From assembly GCA_023391895.1 (NCBI GenBank), contig JAEWAC010000316.1, forward strand, positions 1-8,733: 8,733 nt of DNA, in the 5' to 3' direction. The notes under the pieces are model-generated. The model did not search any database. It was not told the DNA's origin and worked only from the letters and a program-made list of their open reading frames with translations. The position numbers and the translations under genes were made by a program. Positions 1 through 7,798 of the stretch are shown here, in pieces. Position 1 is the first letter of the stretch. Each line of letters begins with the position of its first letter. This stretch comes from Bacteroidota bacterium. GTDB taxonomy: Bacteria > Bacteroidota > Bacteroidia > Chitinophagales > Chitinophagaceae.

Positions 1-426
1 TAACTGCTCTGTTAAAATTAATCGTACCAGCTGGTGCGGAAAGGTGAGCCGGGAAAGTGACCATTTGAATTTGGCTTTTTGCAGTACGTCGGTATGCAGG
101 CCGTAGGCACCGCCAATTAAAAATACCACCCGCCGGGCACCGGTGCTGGCCCTTTGTTGTATAAAAGCACCTAATTCTTCCGATGTCAGTTCCTTGCCGT
201 ATTCATCCAATGCTACCAGGTAGTCGTCTTCTTTCAGCAATTGCAAAACGGTAGCGCCTTCTTTCTGTTTCATTTCGGCCTCGGGCAGCAGCGTTGCGTT
301 TTTAGGTACTGGAATGATATGCCACTCCACCGGAAAATACTTAGAAAGCCGCTTGGTGAATTCTTCAATTCCAGGTTTTACATAAGCATCATGCGGTTTT
401 CCTATGGTCCAAAGGCTGATTTTCAT
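1..426 (-). CDS. rlmH: 23S rRNA (pseudouridine1915-N3)-methyltransferase RlmH, C-terminus cut by window edge
   Basis: RlmH uses S-adenosylmethionine to methylate N3 of pseudouridine 1915 in helix 69 of 23S rRNA, acting on assembled 70S ribosomes in the cytoplasm. I translated the minus strand from the ATG at 426-424: 142 codons stay open to base 1. The protein starts MKISLWTIGKPHDAYVKPG and carries the SPOUT-fold signatures: LDEYGKELTSEE in the middle, LIGGAYG (residues 103-109, the cofactor-binding glycine loop) and FPHQLVRLILTEQL (residues 129-142). Family members are about 157 residues, so only the last 15 or so, normally a Tyr-Arg...Tyr-His-His tail, lie outside the window. The ATG fits the usual family N-terminus. 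The gene is divergent from the small exported protein at 487, with 60 bases between the start codons. Identification is secure. Confidence 0.97.
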   Translation of the reverse strand, partial: MKISLWTIGKPHDAYVKPGIEEFTKRLSKYFPVEWHIIPVPKNATLLPEAEMKQKEGATVLQLLKEDDYLVALDEYGKELTSEELGAFIQQRASTGARRVVFLIGGAYGLHTDVLQKAKFKWSLSRLTFPHQLVRLILTEQL

Positions 427-486
427 GGATTGTTTGGTTCGAGTCTGGCACAGTTAATGAATCAATACCGCTATAACAGTTACTTT

Positions 487-921
487 ATGAAACGGTATAT
501 GTTGTTTCTTTTGGCAGCAATAGTAACCATTTTCACGCAATGCGAAACGCTTAAAACCCTGCCTACCAATACCAGCGGTGGTCTTTTTTCCTTAAATGGC
601 AACTGGCAGCTCACCTCCAGTTCAGACAATGAGGCACTCAAGGGCACTGTGGTGCAGGTATTTCCGGGCATGCCGGATGCTACGGTCAAAACTCTGGGCA
701 ACAATAGTTATTGCCTGCGCGAACGGGACATATTGTGGCGCAACCTGAAAGCGAGTCAGGGTGGGGTGTTTAGCCTGGAAGCACTGGTGAATGCCTGCAA
801 CGGCAGTACCGTTTACCGCACCGCCACACTCACGGCTGTCAGCAATGATGAAATACGCATCACCACACAAACAGCCAACCAGGTGGAACTGGTACAAACG
901 TGGCAGCGGGCCCGCAATTAA
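487..921 (+). CDS. small exported protein, probable lipoprotein with lipocalin-like fold
   Basis: This is a 144-residue protein of unknown function, probably anchored in the envelope. The N-terminus MKRYMLFLLAAIVTIFTQC has a basic start, a hydrophobic core and a cysteine at residue 19, so a lipoprotein signal is likely. Gln at the position before Cys is atypical, since Gly, Ala or Ser is usual. The mature part has LNGNWQLTSSSDNE (about 38-51), NNSYCLRERDILW and TQTANQVELVQTWQRA. This beta-rich 'G-x-W...' opening resembles small lipocalin-like lipoproteins of Bacteroidota, but that is a pattern judgement. I chose the ATG at 487 because the signal peptide starts there. The frame is open upstream as far as 241, but that stretch lies over rlmH and reads as antisense to it. 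An alternative ATG at 453 would place charged and polar residues ahead of the signal. A terminator follows 27 bases after the stop, so the gene is probably monocistronic. Confidence 0.8.
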   Translation: MKRYMLFLLAAIVTIFTQCETLKTLPTNTSGGLFSLNGNWQLTSSSDNEALKGTVVQVFPGMPDATVKTLGNNSYCLRERDILWRNLKASQGGVFSLEALVNACNGSTVYRTATLTAVSNDEIRITTQTANQVELVQTWQRARN

Positions 922-948
922 TGACGATTCATGTAAGCAGTATAACGG

Positions 949-985
949 GGTTCAAAGCGGCGGATCAGTTGCTTTGAACCTTTTT
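949..985 (+). terminator. intrinsic terminator of the small exported protein gene
   Basis: A perfect 10-bp stem (GGTTCAAAGC at 949-958 pairing with GCTTTGAACC at 971-980) encloses a 12-base loop and is followed at once by TTTTT (981-985). It lies 27 bases after the stop codon at 919-921. This is the standard Rho-independent form, and it separates this gene from the one starting at 1079. Confidence 0.85.
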
Positions 986-1078
986 ACCTACAAGCCGTAT
1001 CATCTTAAAAGGCATCTTCATACAAGCTCCGCCACTTTGGAATAAAGATTGAATACTTGTCCCTAACAAACCGGAAGC

Positions 1079-2545
1079 ATGATCAGGAAGGTATTATTGA
1101 TAGTTGCCATCAGTGCTGGCATAAGTAAAGGTACACCACCCGCATGGGCGCAGGGAACGTCCTTTAAAAGCGATTCCGCCACTCAGGCCGCCAGCCATAA
1201 GTATGAGGACATCAGTTTTTTAAGACAGATCTTTATGGGCAAAAATTACCGCAAGACCTGGTCTACGCCAGTAACTTTACCGGTTTTCCGCTTAAAGGAA
1301 ATGGGCTTTACCATTACGGAACTTGGTGGCGGGCAGCAAACCAAGTCATTGCGGCTGAAAGACAAGGAAGGAAGGGAGTGGGCGTTGCGCACCATTGATA
1401 AAGAGGTGGAAAAAGCCTTGCCGCCCCTGTTGCGCAATACGCTGGCAAAAAAAGTAACGCAGGATATGGTTTCAGCAGCGCATCCCTATGCTCCCTTAAC
1501 CATTACCGGTATGGCCTGTGCAGCGGGAATTATCGTAGCCCAACCTTATTTTTTTGTCGTGCCGGATGATCCTGATTTTGGTGCGTACCGGGAAATTTTT
1601 GCCAATACCATTTGCATGCTCGAAGACCGCAATCCTACACCCGATAAAACCGAAACAAAAAGTACTAAAAATCTGGTGGAAGCACTGCTGGAAAAAAACA
1701 CCCATGTGGTAGATGGGGAAGCGGTACTGCGGGCCCGCCTGCTGGATATGCTGATTGCCGATTGGGACCGGCACCAGGACCAGTGGCGCTGGGGCATTGA
1801 AAAAAAGGAGGGCGAAACGGTTTATTATGCCATTCCACGTGACCGGGACCAGGCCTATTTTCATTCCAACGGCTTATTGGTAAAACTTGCCCAGTTCATT
1901 GCATTAAGGCACCTGGTGGGCTTTAAGCACAGCACCCATCGCATCAAACAGCTCAATGCCAAATCGTGGAACTTTGACAGGACTTTTTTAAACCAATTGG
2001 ATGCCAGCGACTGGGAGCGGATCATCGCATCTTTTCAGTCCGACCTGAAAGATGAAGTGATCCGGGAGGCGGTAAGCCAGTTGCCGTCCGAAATTTACCC
2101 CATAAACGGAGCTGAGATGGGGCAAAAACTCATTGACCGGCGCAACACTTTGGGGAAAGATGCCATGCGCTATTACCGTTTTCTTACGCGTTATGTAACG
2201 GTAGCAGGCAGCGATGAGGCCGAACGGTTTCATATAACCGGTAACAAGGATAGTTTGCAGCTTACCGTGTACCGCATCAATAAGAGGGATAACAAGGTGA
2301 TTTATCAGCGCACCTTTAAGCCGGAGGAAACCAACCGGCTGTATTTAATAGGCCTGGGCGGAGATGATGAAATAAAAGTAGAGCCTACAGTTGCTACCCG
2401 TATCAAGCTGGAAGTAGACGGCGGAAAAGGCCATGACAACATACAGATACAGGGCAAGATCAAACATAAAATATACGATTCCGAAGCCGACGCGAAAGAT
2501 TACGAGAAACACCTCAAATACCTGTTGCGCATAAAAGACGAATAA
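1079..2545 (+). CDS. exported protein with putative HipA/Fam20-like kinase core, Bacteroidota outer-membrane protein module
   Basis: The protein is 488 residues with a type I signal peptide: MIRK, a hydrophobic stretch, then AWA-Q with likely cleavage after residue 24. It should act in the periplasm or at the outer membrane. Visible blocks: TKSLRLKDKEGREWALRTIDK (89-108 region), which looks like a nucleotide-binding strand pair; RLLDMLIADWDRHQDQWRWG (220-239); IPRDRDQAYF (252-261); then GGDDEI (427-432) and GGKGHDN (448-454), short glycine/aspartate turns that may bind calcium. The order DxDRHxD then DRDQ resembles the catalytic loop and metal site of HipA/Fam20-type atypical kinases, so phosphotransfer is possible; this is inference. 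I recall the same blocks inside much longer Bacteroidota proteins, between a phosphoesterase domain and a C-terminal BamA/TamA-like barrel. Both of those are absent here. The ATG at 1079 fits the signal peptide. No terminator is evident after the stop. Confidence 0.88.
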   Translation: MIRKVLLIVAISAGISKGTPPAWAQGTSFKSDSATQAASHKYEDISFLRQIFMGKNYRKTWSTPVTLPVFRLKEMGFTITELGGGQQTKSLRLKDKEGREWALRTIDKEVEKALPPLLRNTLAKKVTQDMVSAAHPYAPLTITGMACAAGIIVAQPYFFVVPDDPDFGAYREIFANTICMLEDRNPTPDKTETKSTKNLVEALLEKNTHVVDGEAVLRARLLDMLIADWDRHQDQWRWGIEKKEGETVYYAIPRDRDQAYFHSNGLLVKLAQFIALRHLVGFKHSTHRIKQLNAKSWNFDRTFLNQLDASDWERIIASFQSDLKDEVIREAVSQLPSEIYPINGAEMGQKLIDRRNTLGKDAMRYYRFLTRYVTVAGSDEAERFHITGNKDSLQLTVYRINKRDNKVIYQRTFKPEETNRLYLIGLGGDDEIKVEPTVATRIKLEVDGGKGHDNIQIQGKIKHKIYDSEADAKDYEKHLKYLLRIKDE

Positions 2546-2615
2546 CTTTTTTAAAATGCCATATCGGTGATGAATTTCAGAACTGCTTCATCGCCGGACT
2601 ATGTTTGCGTAATGG

Positions 2616-2819
2616 GTGCCGCATCATCCGGTAAAATCAGCTGGGACTTTCTTTGCAAACTGGTACTCCGGTTTTTTGGTAACCGAGGTAGCCAAAGGAC
2701 TATATGCAAATATGAATTTCAAAAAGATCAATGTTGCGGTAGGCTACAATTGTCCGGACATTGATATAATAAACGGGGTGCAGGTAGCAGGTATGGCAGC
2801 AAAAGGAGTCTTGCCGTAA
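2616..2819 (+). pseudogene. possible gene remnant with an 'NGVQVAG' repeat-like end
   Basis: A 67-codon open frame begins only at a GTG and ends at TAA (2817-2819). Its second half reads NFKKINVAVGYN, then INGVQVAGMA. The phrase 'INGVQVAG' with a preceding 'GYN' is reminiscent of Bacteroidota surface proteins built from NGVQ-type repeats, of which this could be a short decayed piece. There is no good start codon, no ribosome-binding site and no signal peptide, and the frame stops just after the single repeat-like unit. It may equally be chance. The overlapping frame 2567-2764 has no recognisable features and was not called. Confidence 0.2.
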
Positions 2820-2890
2820 TCAGGAGCTACAAACTGGAAAAATTGCATCTGCTAATAAAGACGAACCGGACCATATGGGTTTTTTAAAGT

Positions 2891-3043
2891 ATGAACTCTG
2901 CTGTTGTTAGATTAAAAATCATATACTCGGTTAAGCAAACCGGATTATTTATTATAATGCCTTACCTGTTGTGGTTATTGTACATCAACTTCATCAAAAA
3001 GGCACGCTTTCTAGCTGCAACCATAACATGGGTTTTTGAATGA
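2891..3043 (+). CDS. possible 50-aa hydrophobic peptide, function unknown
   Basis: A short frame runs from the ATG at 2891 to TGA at 3041-3043, with an in-frame stop directly upstream (2885-2887), so it cannot extend leftwards. The peptide begins MNSAVVRLKIIYSVKQ and then has one hydrophobic segment, TGLFIIMPYLLWLLYINFI (about residues 17-35), followed by KKAR, which would suit a single membrane helix with a positive cytoplasmic side. The PYLLW core resembles the last helix of TspO/MBR proteins, but nothing of the other four helices is found upstream. The base composition is that of the surrounding AT-rich spacer and no ribosome-binding site is clear, so this may be non-coding. Confidence 0.22.
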   Translation: MNSAVVRLKIIYSVKQTGLFIIMPYLLWLLYINFIKKARFLAATITWVFE

Positions 3044-3126
3044 GTCCAGCAGTAGAGGGATTTTAATAAATCTTAATTTTTAGGCTAAATTGGCTCCGGT
3101 AAATAGAATTCATTTATTTTGAATCA

Positions 3127-6100
3127 ATGCAGGATTCTATTCTTTCTAAACTGGAAGCTTCCCGTAAGGAATTGCTCGATCTCGGCCTTCGCAATCCCTT
3201 GTTAAACTACCGCCCGTCGACCAGCCGGGGGGTACACATAGTGCAGGAAAAGGCAGCGGAAGTATACGATATGCTGGTAACTCAGGGTAAGCAAATGTCG
3301 TTTGCCGCCCAACCGGAAAATGCCGGCACAAAAGAAGGAGAGAAGCCGGTCGCGGTTTCGGAGGCCGCTCTGAAAGAAACTTATACCAATACCAAGCTGC
3401 AGACCAGCGAAACGGAATCCAGCCTGCAAACCAGATTGCTGAACACCTACTATGCCGCCCGAACCAGTATCGAAGAACAGGGCGTCAACATCTTATACAT
3501 TTCACTGGGTTTGTTGCGCTGGTACGAATCCGGCAGCAGCGCAGAGGAAAGACTAGCTCCGCTGGTACTCATACCGGTGGCTTTGGAGCGATCCACGGCC
3601 CGCGAACGCTTCCGGGTTCGGTACACTCTGGAAGAGGTGGGCGAAAACCTTTCCCTGCAGGCTAAAATGAAAATGGATTTTGGCATCGCCATCCCGGACC
3701 TGCCGGAAGAAGAGGATTTTTCCATAGCCGCTTATTTTGACCAGATAGCAGAAGCCATTCAGCACCAAAGCCGCTGGCGGCTGGACCGCGATGCTATTAT
3801 CCTGGGCTTTTTTTCCTTTGGCAAATTCATGATCTATAACGATCTGGATAATAACAAATGGCCCGCCGAAAGCAAGCCGGTGGAGCATCCCGTGATACAA
3901 AGTCTTTTTAATGGCGGCTTTACCGATCCGCCACCTACGGCTGCGGAAGACGCTCTAATTGATGAAGAAACGCCGGCCCATGAACTGTTTCAGGTGGTAG
4001 ATGCAGACAGCTCGCAAATCCTGGCTATGCTGGCGGTTCACGAAGGCAGAAACCTGGTGATACAAGGTCCACCCGGCACCGGCAAGTCGCAAACCATTAC
4101 CAACATTATTGCCAATGCCATCGGGCAGGGCCAAAAGGTGCTTTTTGTAGCAGAAAAACTAGCAGCGCTGGAAGTGGTAAAACGCCGGCTGGACACCATC
4201 CACCTCGGTGAAGCTTGTCTGGAACTGCACAGCCACAAGGCCAATAAAAAAGAACTGCACCAGGAGTTGAGGCGGGTGCTGGAACTGGGCAAACCGGCCC
4301 TGCAACATTTGCAGCAACAGGTAGCCTTGCTGGAGCAACACAAAAATGAACTGAATGATTACTGCCGTGCCGTGAATGCGGAAATACAAAACAGCGGTTT
4401 ATCAGCACACCAACTGGTCGGACGTTTACTCCAACTGTCCGAACAAGTAGCCGGTCACACCCTGCCCAAAATTCCCTTACCCAACATACGGCAGTGGAAT
4501 GCTGCGCACATGCACCGGGCAGAGGCGCTGGCCGAAAGAATACAGGCAAGGCTGAAGGATATAGGAGTACCGGGCAAGATGTTATTCTGGGGTAGCGAAT
4601 TAAGGGTATTACTGCCCCATGATCAGGAAGATCTGCAGCTTTGGTTGCAGCAGGCTGGTGAAGCCTCCGTCGCCTTACAGAAAGAATCGGAAGCCATAGC
4701 CACCGCCATGGGCTTTAGCCTTCCAGTGAACCGGGAAGAAAGCCTGCGCCTGGCTGCTGTAGCAGAACTGGCTGCTGCCCAGCCGGGCTTGCAGGAGTTG
4801 CATATCAAAAGCAGCAGTTGGTTGCTGTACCGGGATAGCATACAGGAAGCTTTACAAGCGGGTGAACAGTTAACCCAGTTGCACCGGCAGTACGATGACG
4901 TTTTTCTGCCGGAAGCATGGGAGCAGAACGTGTTGGAGATTAGACAGGAGTTATTGGAGCATGGCCAAAAATGGTATAAGTTTTTGATCGGCTCCTACAA
5001 CCAGGCTAACAAAAAATTAAAAGCCCTATGTAAAGCGCCATTGCCCAAAGAAACCGGCGAAAAGCTGCAATATGTGGAGGCGATATTGAATGCCAAACGG
5101 CAGGAAGCCCTGTTGAAAGAGCACGAAGAAGTGGTGAAAGAAGTATTTGGCAGGCGGTGGCAAAAAACAAAATCCGATTGGTCTGCCTTAACCGCTGCAA
5201 CTGCTTATATTACCCAGGTGCACCAGCAGATAGCAGAAGGTACCCTGCCCGAAGCGATTTTAGATTTCTTAAGTAAAAACGAAAGGCCGGAGGTGGCGCA
5301 GCGGTATCACCAGGCCCTGCTTCAAAGATTGAACGAACAGGGTAAGTGCCTGCAAGTGGTAGCGGAAAAAACAGCCCTGAATGAAACCATTCGTTTTACC
5401 GGCTCTACTTTGCTGCACCAGCTGTTTACGGGTCAGCAACAATTGTTGCAACAATGGGCCGCGCGGTTGCCGGAAATACACCAGGCCATTTCCTGGAACA
5501 ACCTGGTGGACGTAGCCACCGACGAACAACTGACTGCTTTGACCGATGCCGCCATCCATTGGGAAGAAGCCTCATTGCTCCTGAAATATGCTTTGCAAAA
5601 AACATGGTATGACTACTTGCTGGAGCAGGCTTTGATCACTTATGCTCCCTTGCGCAAGTTTGAACGCAATACACATGAAGAAGTGGCGCAGCAGTTTAAG
5701 CGGCTGGATGTATTGAACCTGCAGTACAACCGGGCCCGGGCGGCGCTCAGGCACTGGGAAACCATGCCCAAGGCCGAAGCCGGCGGACAGGTAAATGTAC
5801 TGCGTACCGAGTTTAATAAGAAAGGAAGACACCTGCCTATTCGAAAACTAATGCAGGAAGCCGGTCTGGCCATACAGGCTATCAAGCCGGTGTTTATGAT
5901 GAGCCCGCTTTCTATTGCCAATTTTTTACCGCCCGGCGCCTTGGAGTTTGACTTAGTAATTTTTGATGAAGCCAGCCAGGTACGCCCGGTAGATGCCCTG
6001 GGCGCCTTGCTGCGTGGCAAACAGTTGATTGTAGTGGGCGACACCAGGCAGTTGCCGCCTACCTCTTTCTTCGACTCTCTGACAAAAGAAATGGAAGATG

Positions 6101-7794
6101 AAGAAAATGTAACGGCCGATATGGAAAGCATCTTGGGTATGTGCGATGCGCAAGGCGCACCCCAACGCATGTTGCGCTGGCACTACCGCAGCCGCCACGA
6201 GTCCCTGATCAGTTTATCCAATCACCAGTTTTATGAAAACCGTTTGGTGGTGTTTCCCAGTCCTGGTGCCAGGCATCATATGGGTTTGGTATTTCATCAC
6301 CTGGAGGACACCACCTACGACCGGGGCAAGACCCGCACCAATCCCAAAGAAGCGGAAATCGTGGCTGAAGCCGTGATGGAGCATGCCCGCCAGCATCCAA
6401 AACTCAGCCTGGGGGTAGTGGCATTTAGTACTGCCCAGCGGCAGGCTATTCAGGATGCACTGGAGATCAAACGGCGGAAAAATCCGGAACTTGAAACTTT
6501 TTTTAAAACCCATAGCAACGAGCCCTTTTTTGTAAAAAACCTGGAGAATGTGCAGGGCGATGAGCGGGATGTGATGTTTATTTCCATTGGATATGGCCGT
6601 ACCGAAGAAGGCTATGTCAGCATGTCGTTTGGCCCGCTGAACAACGACGGTGGCGAAAAACGCCTGAACGTACTGATTACCCGGGCCAAGCTGCGGTGCG
6701 AGGTGTTTACCAATATTACCGCCCAGGACCTGGATACCTCCCGTACTAAAAGTTATGGTATAGGAGCGTTGAAAAGCTTTTTGCATTTTGCCCAGCACGG
6801 CCAGCTTGATGTGCCAACCGAAACCGGTCTGCCGGCGGAAAGCCCGTTTGAAGAAGCTGTAGCGGCACAACTCACCCGCCTGGGATATAAAGTGCACCGG
6901 CAGGTAGGCTCCAAGGGCTTTTATTTAGACCTGGCCATTGCAGATCCCGAACACCCGGGTCGTTATGTGCTGGGTATTGAATGCGATGGGGCCGCTTATC
7001 ATTCGGCCCGCTCGGCCCGCGACCGCGACCGCCTGCGCCAGCAGGTGCTGGAAGCCATGGGCTGGAAAATACACCGCATCTGGAGCACCGACTGGTTTCG
7101 CAATCCGGAGCGGGAACTGAAAAGGGTAGTGGAAGCCATCAATAAGGCCTGGAAAGCTTCTTTGCAGGAAGATGAGGCCGATGAGGAAACGCCAGTAGAA
7201 ACCTCGCTGCTGCGGGAAGAAGTGGAAATAGGAACCGGAAAATTACCGCCTTACCAGGTGGCGGAATTACCCCAGGAAATATCATCGCAGGAAGTACACC
7301 TGCACCCGGTCAGTAAAATGGCGCACTGGGTAGAACTGGTGGTGCAAACCGAAAGCCCCGTACATTTTGACGAACTGGCCAAGCGCATGGTAGAAGCTGC
7401 CGGTATTACCCGCGTTGGGCCCCGCATCCGGGAGCATATAAAGCTAGCCACCCGCTTTGCAGAAGGCAGCGGGCGCATTGTACAAAAGGGCGATTTTTTG
7501 TGGCGTACTGATAGGCTGCAACCTGCACTGCGCGACCGCTTGGCCTTGCCGGCTTCATCCCGGAAACTGAAATATATAGCCCCGGAAGAAATCAGTGCCG
7601 TGGTGCAGAAAGTGGTGCGGGATGCCATTGCCATTCACCCGGAAGCCGCCTTTCCGCTGGTGGCTCGCCTATTGGGTTTTTCAAGAGTAACGGAAGACAT
7701 GCGCCAGGATATACTGCAGATAGTACAGGCTGCTATCAACCAGGGGCTATTACTGCAGGATGGGGAGCTATTAAAAGCGGTCAACGGAAATTAA
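3127..7794 (+). CDS. DUF4011 / SF1 helicase / Vsr-like endonuclease / DUF3320 protein (Hhe-type defence candidate)
   Basis: This 1555-residue cytoplasmic protein probably unwinds or translocates on nucleic acid and cuts DNA. Domain order: DUF4011 (about 1-200, starting with RKELLDLGLRNPLLNYRP and including LGLLRWYE at 127-134); a Q-motif-like DSSQ at 294-297; Walker A GPPGTGKS (314-321, Lys320); a long helical, partly coiled-coil insert (about 360-900); Walker B FDEAS (946-950); motif III GDTRQLPP (971-978); HYRSRHE (1019-1025); QGDERD (1143-1148); and NVLITRAK (1181-1188). A Vsr/MTES-1575-type nuclease follows, with Glu1242, Asp1268 and the IECDGAAYH block (1284-1292), then DUF3320 (about 1400-1445) and a C-terminal helical segment. 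All key helicase and nuclease residues appear intact. This DUF4011-helicase-Vsr layout is the one reported as the single-gene Hhe anti-phage system; that role here is inference. The ATG at 3127 suits the family N-terminus. No Shine-Dalgarno sequence is seen and the gene stands alone. Confidence 0.95.
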   Translation: MQDSILSKLEASRKELLDLGLRNPLLNYRPSTSRGVHIVQEKAAEVYDMLVTQGKQMSFAAQPENAGTKEGEKPVAVSEAALKETYTNTKLQTSETESSLQTRLLNTYYAARTSIEEQGVNILYISLGLLRWYESGSSAEERLAPLVLIPVALERSTARERFRVRYTLEEVGENLSLQAKMKMDFGIAIPDLPEEEDFSIAAYFDQIAEAIQHQSRWRLDRDAIILGFFSFGKFMIYNDLDNNKWPAESKPVEHPVIQSLFNGGFTDPPPTAAEDALIDEETPAHELFQVVDADSSQILAMLAVHEGRNLVIQGPPGTGKSQTITNIIANAIGQGQKVLFVAEKLAALEVVKRRLDTIHLGEACLELHSHKANKKELHQELRRVLELGKPALQHLQQQVALLEQHKNELNDYCRAVNAEIQNSGLSAHQLVGRLLQLSEQVAGHTLPKIPLPNIRQWNAAHMHRAEALAERIQARLKDIGVPGKMLFWGSELRVLLPHDQEDLQLWLQQAGEASVALQKESEAIATAMGFSLPVNREESLRLAAVAELAAAQPGLQELHIKSSSWLLYRDSIQEALQAGEQLTQLHRQYDDVFLPEAWEQNVLEIRQELLEHGQKWYKFLIGSYNQANKKLKALCKAPLPKETGEKLQYVEAILNAKRQEALLKEHEEVVKEVFGRRWQKTKSDWSALTAATAYITQVHQQIAEGTLPEAILDFLSKNERPEVAQRYHQALLQRLNEQGKCLQVVAEKTALNETIRFTGSTLLHQLFTGQQQLLQQWAARLPEIHQAISWNNLVDVATDEQLTALTDAAIHWEEASLLLKYALQKTWYDYLLEQALITYAPLRKFERNTHEEVAQQFKRLDVLNLQYNRARAALRHWETMPKAEAGGQVNVLRTEFNKKGRHLPIRKLMQEAGLAIQAIKPVFMMSPLSIANFLPPGALEFDLVIFDEASQVRPVDALGALLRGKQLIVVGDTRQLPPTSFFDSLTKEMEDEENVTADMESILGMCDAQGAPQRMLRWHYRSRHESLISLSNHQFYENRLVVFPSPGARHHMGLVFHHLEDTTYDRGKTRTNPKEAEIVAEAVMEHARQHPKLSLGVVAFSTAQRQAIQDALEIKRRKNPELETFFKTHSNEPFFVKNLENVQGDERDVMFISIGYGRTEEGYVSMSFGPLNNDGGEKRLNVLITRAKLRCEVFTNITAQDLDTSRTKSYGIGALKSFLHFAQHGQLDVPTETGLPAESPFEEAVAAQLTRLGYKVHRQVGSKGFYLDLAIADPEHPGRYVLGIECDGAAYHSARSARDRDRLRQQVLEAMGWKIHRIWSTDWFRNPERELKRVVEAINKAWKASLQEDEADEETPVETSLLREEVEIGTGKLPPYQVAELPQEISSQEVHLHPVSKMAHWVELVVQTESPVHFDELAKRMVEAAGITRVGPRIREHIKLATRFAEGSGRIVQKGDFLWRTDRLQPALRDRLALPASSRKLKYIAPEEISAVVQKVVRDAIAIHPEAAFPLVARLLGFSRVTEDMRQDILQIVQAAINQGLLLQDGELLKAVNGN

Positions 7795-7798
7795 CCAA

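Larger units (their letters stand above)
2546..3126. other. AT-rich intergenic stretch without a convincing gene
   Basis: These 581 bases separate the kinase-like gene from the helicase gene. GC content drops sharply: I counted about 28%, 30% and 22% in the lines 2881-2940, 2941-3000 and 3061-3120, against 60% in one counted line of the helicase gene (4021-4080). I see no tRNA-like cloverleaf, no CRISPR repeats and no transposase. Two weak coding candidates lie inside and are listed separately. The promoter of the helicase gene should be near the right end, but no clear Bacteroidota -33/-7 pair stands out. Confidence 0.7.

Noticed and set aside
241..486. Upstream extension of the small exported protein's frame back to 241
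   Set aside because: It lies antisense over rlmH, starts at TTG and puts about 80 unrelated residues ahead of a good signal peptide. The ATG at 487 explains the protein.
427..486. Divergent promoters between rlmH and the small exported protein
   Set aside because: They must exist nearby, but no element matching the Bacteroidota -33/-7 consensus could be placed with confidence in these 60 bases.
2862..2886. Possible terminator before 2886 (AACC...GGTT followed by T-run)
   Set aside because: Only four base pairs can form, so this is not a credible stem.
3090..3121. Promoter-like TTG (3090-3092) and TATTTTG (3115-3121) before the helicase start
   Set aside because: The second element is one T short of the Bacteroidota TAnnTTTG consensus, the spacing is about 22 bases, and it would imply a leaderless transcript. 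The region is AT-rich enough to give such matches by chance.
2546..3126. CRISPR array, tRNA or insertion sequence in the spacer
   Set aside because: No regularly spaced repeats, cloverleaf, terminal inverted repeats or transposase fragments were seen.
5640..6170. 176-aa minus-strand open frame
   Set aside because: It is an antisense shadow of the Walker B and motif III region of the helicase gene.
6214..6897. 227-aa minus-strand open frame
   Set aside because: It lies wholly within the helicase gene over its motor motifs, which are clearly coding on the plus strand. It shows no recognisable domain.
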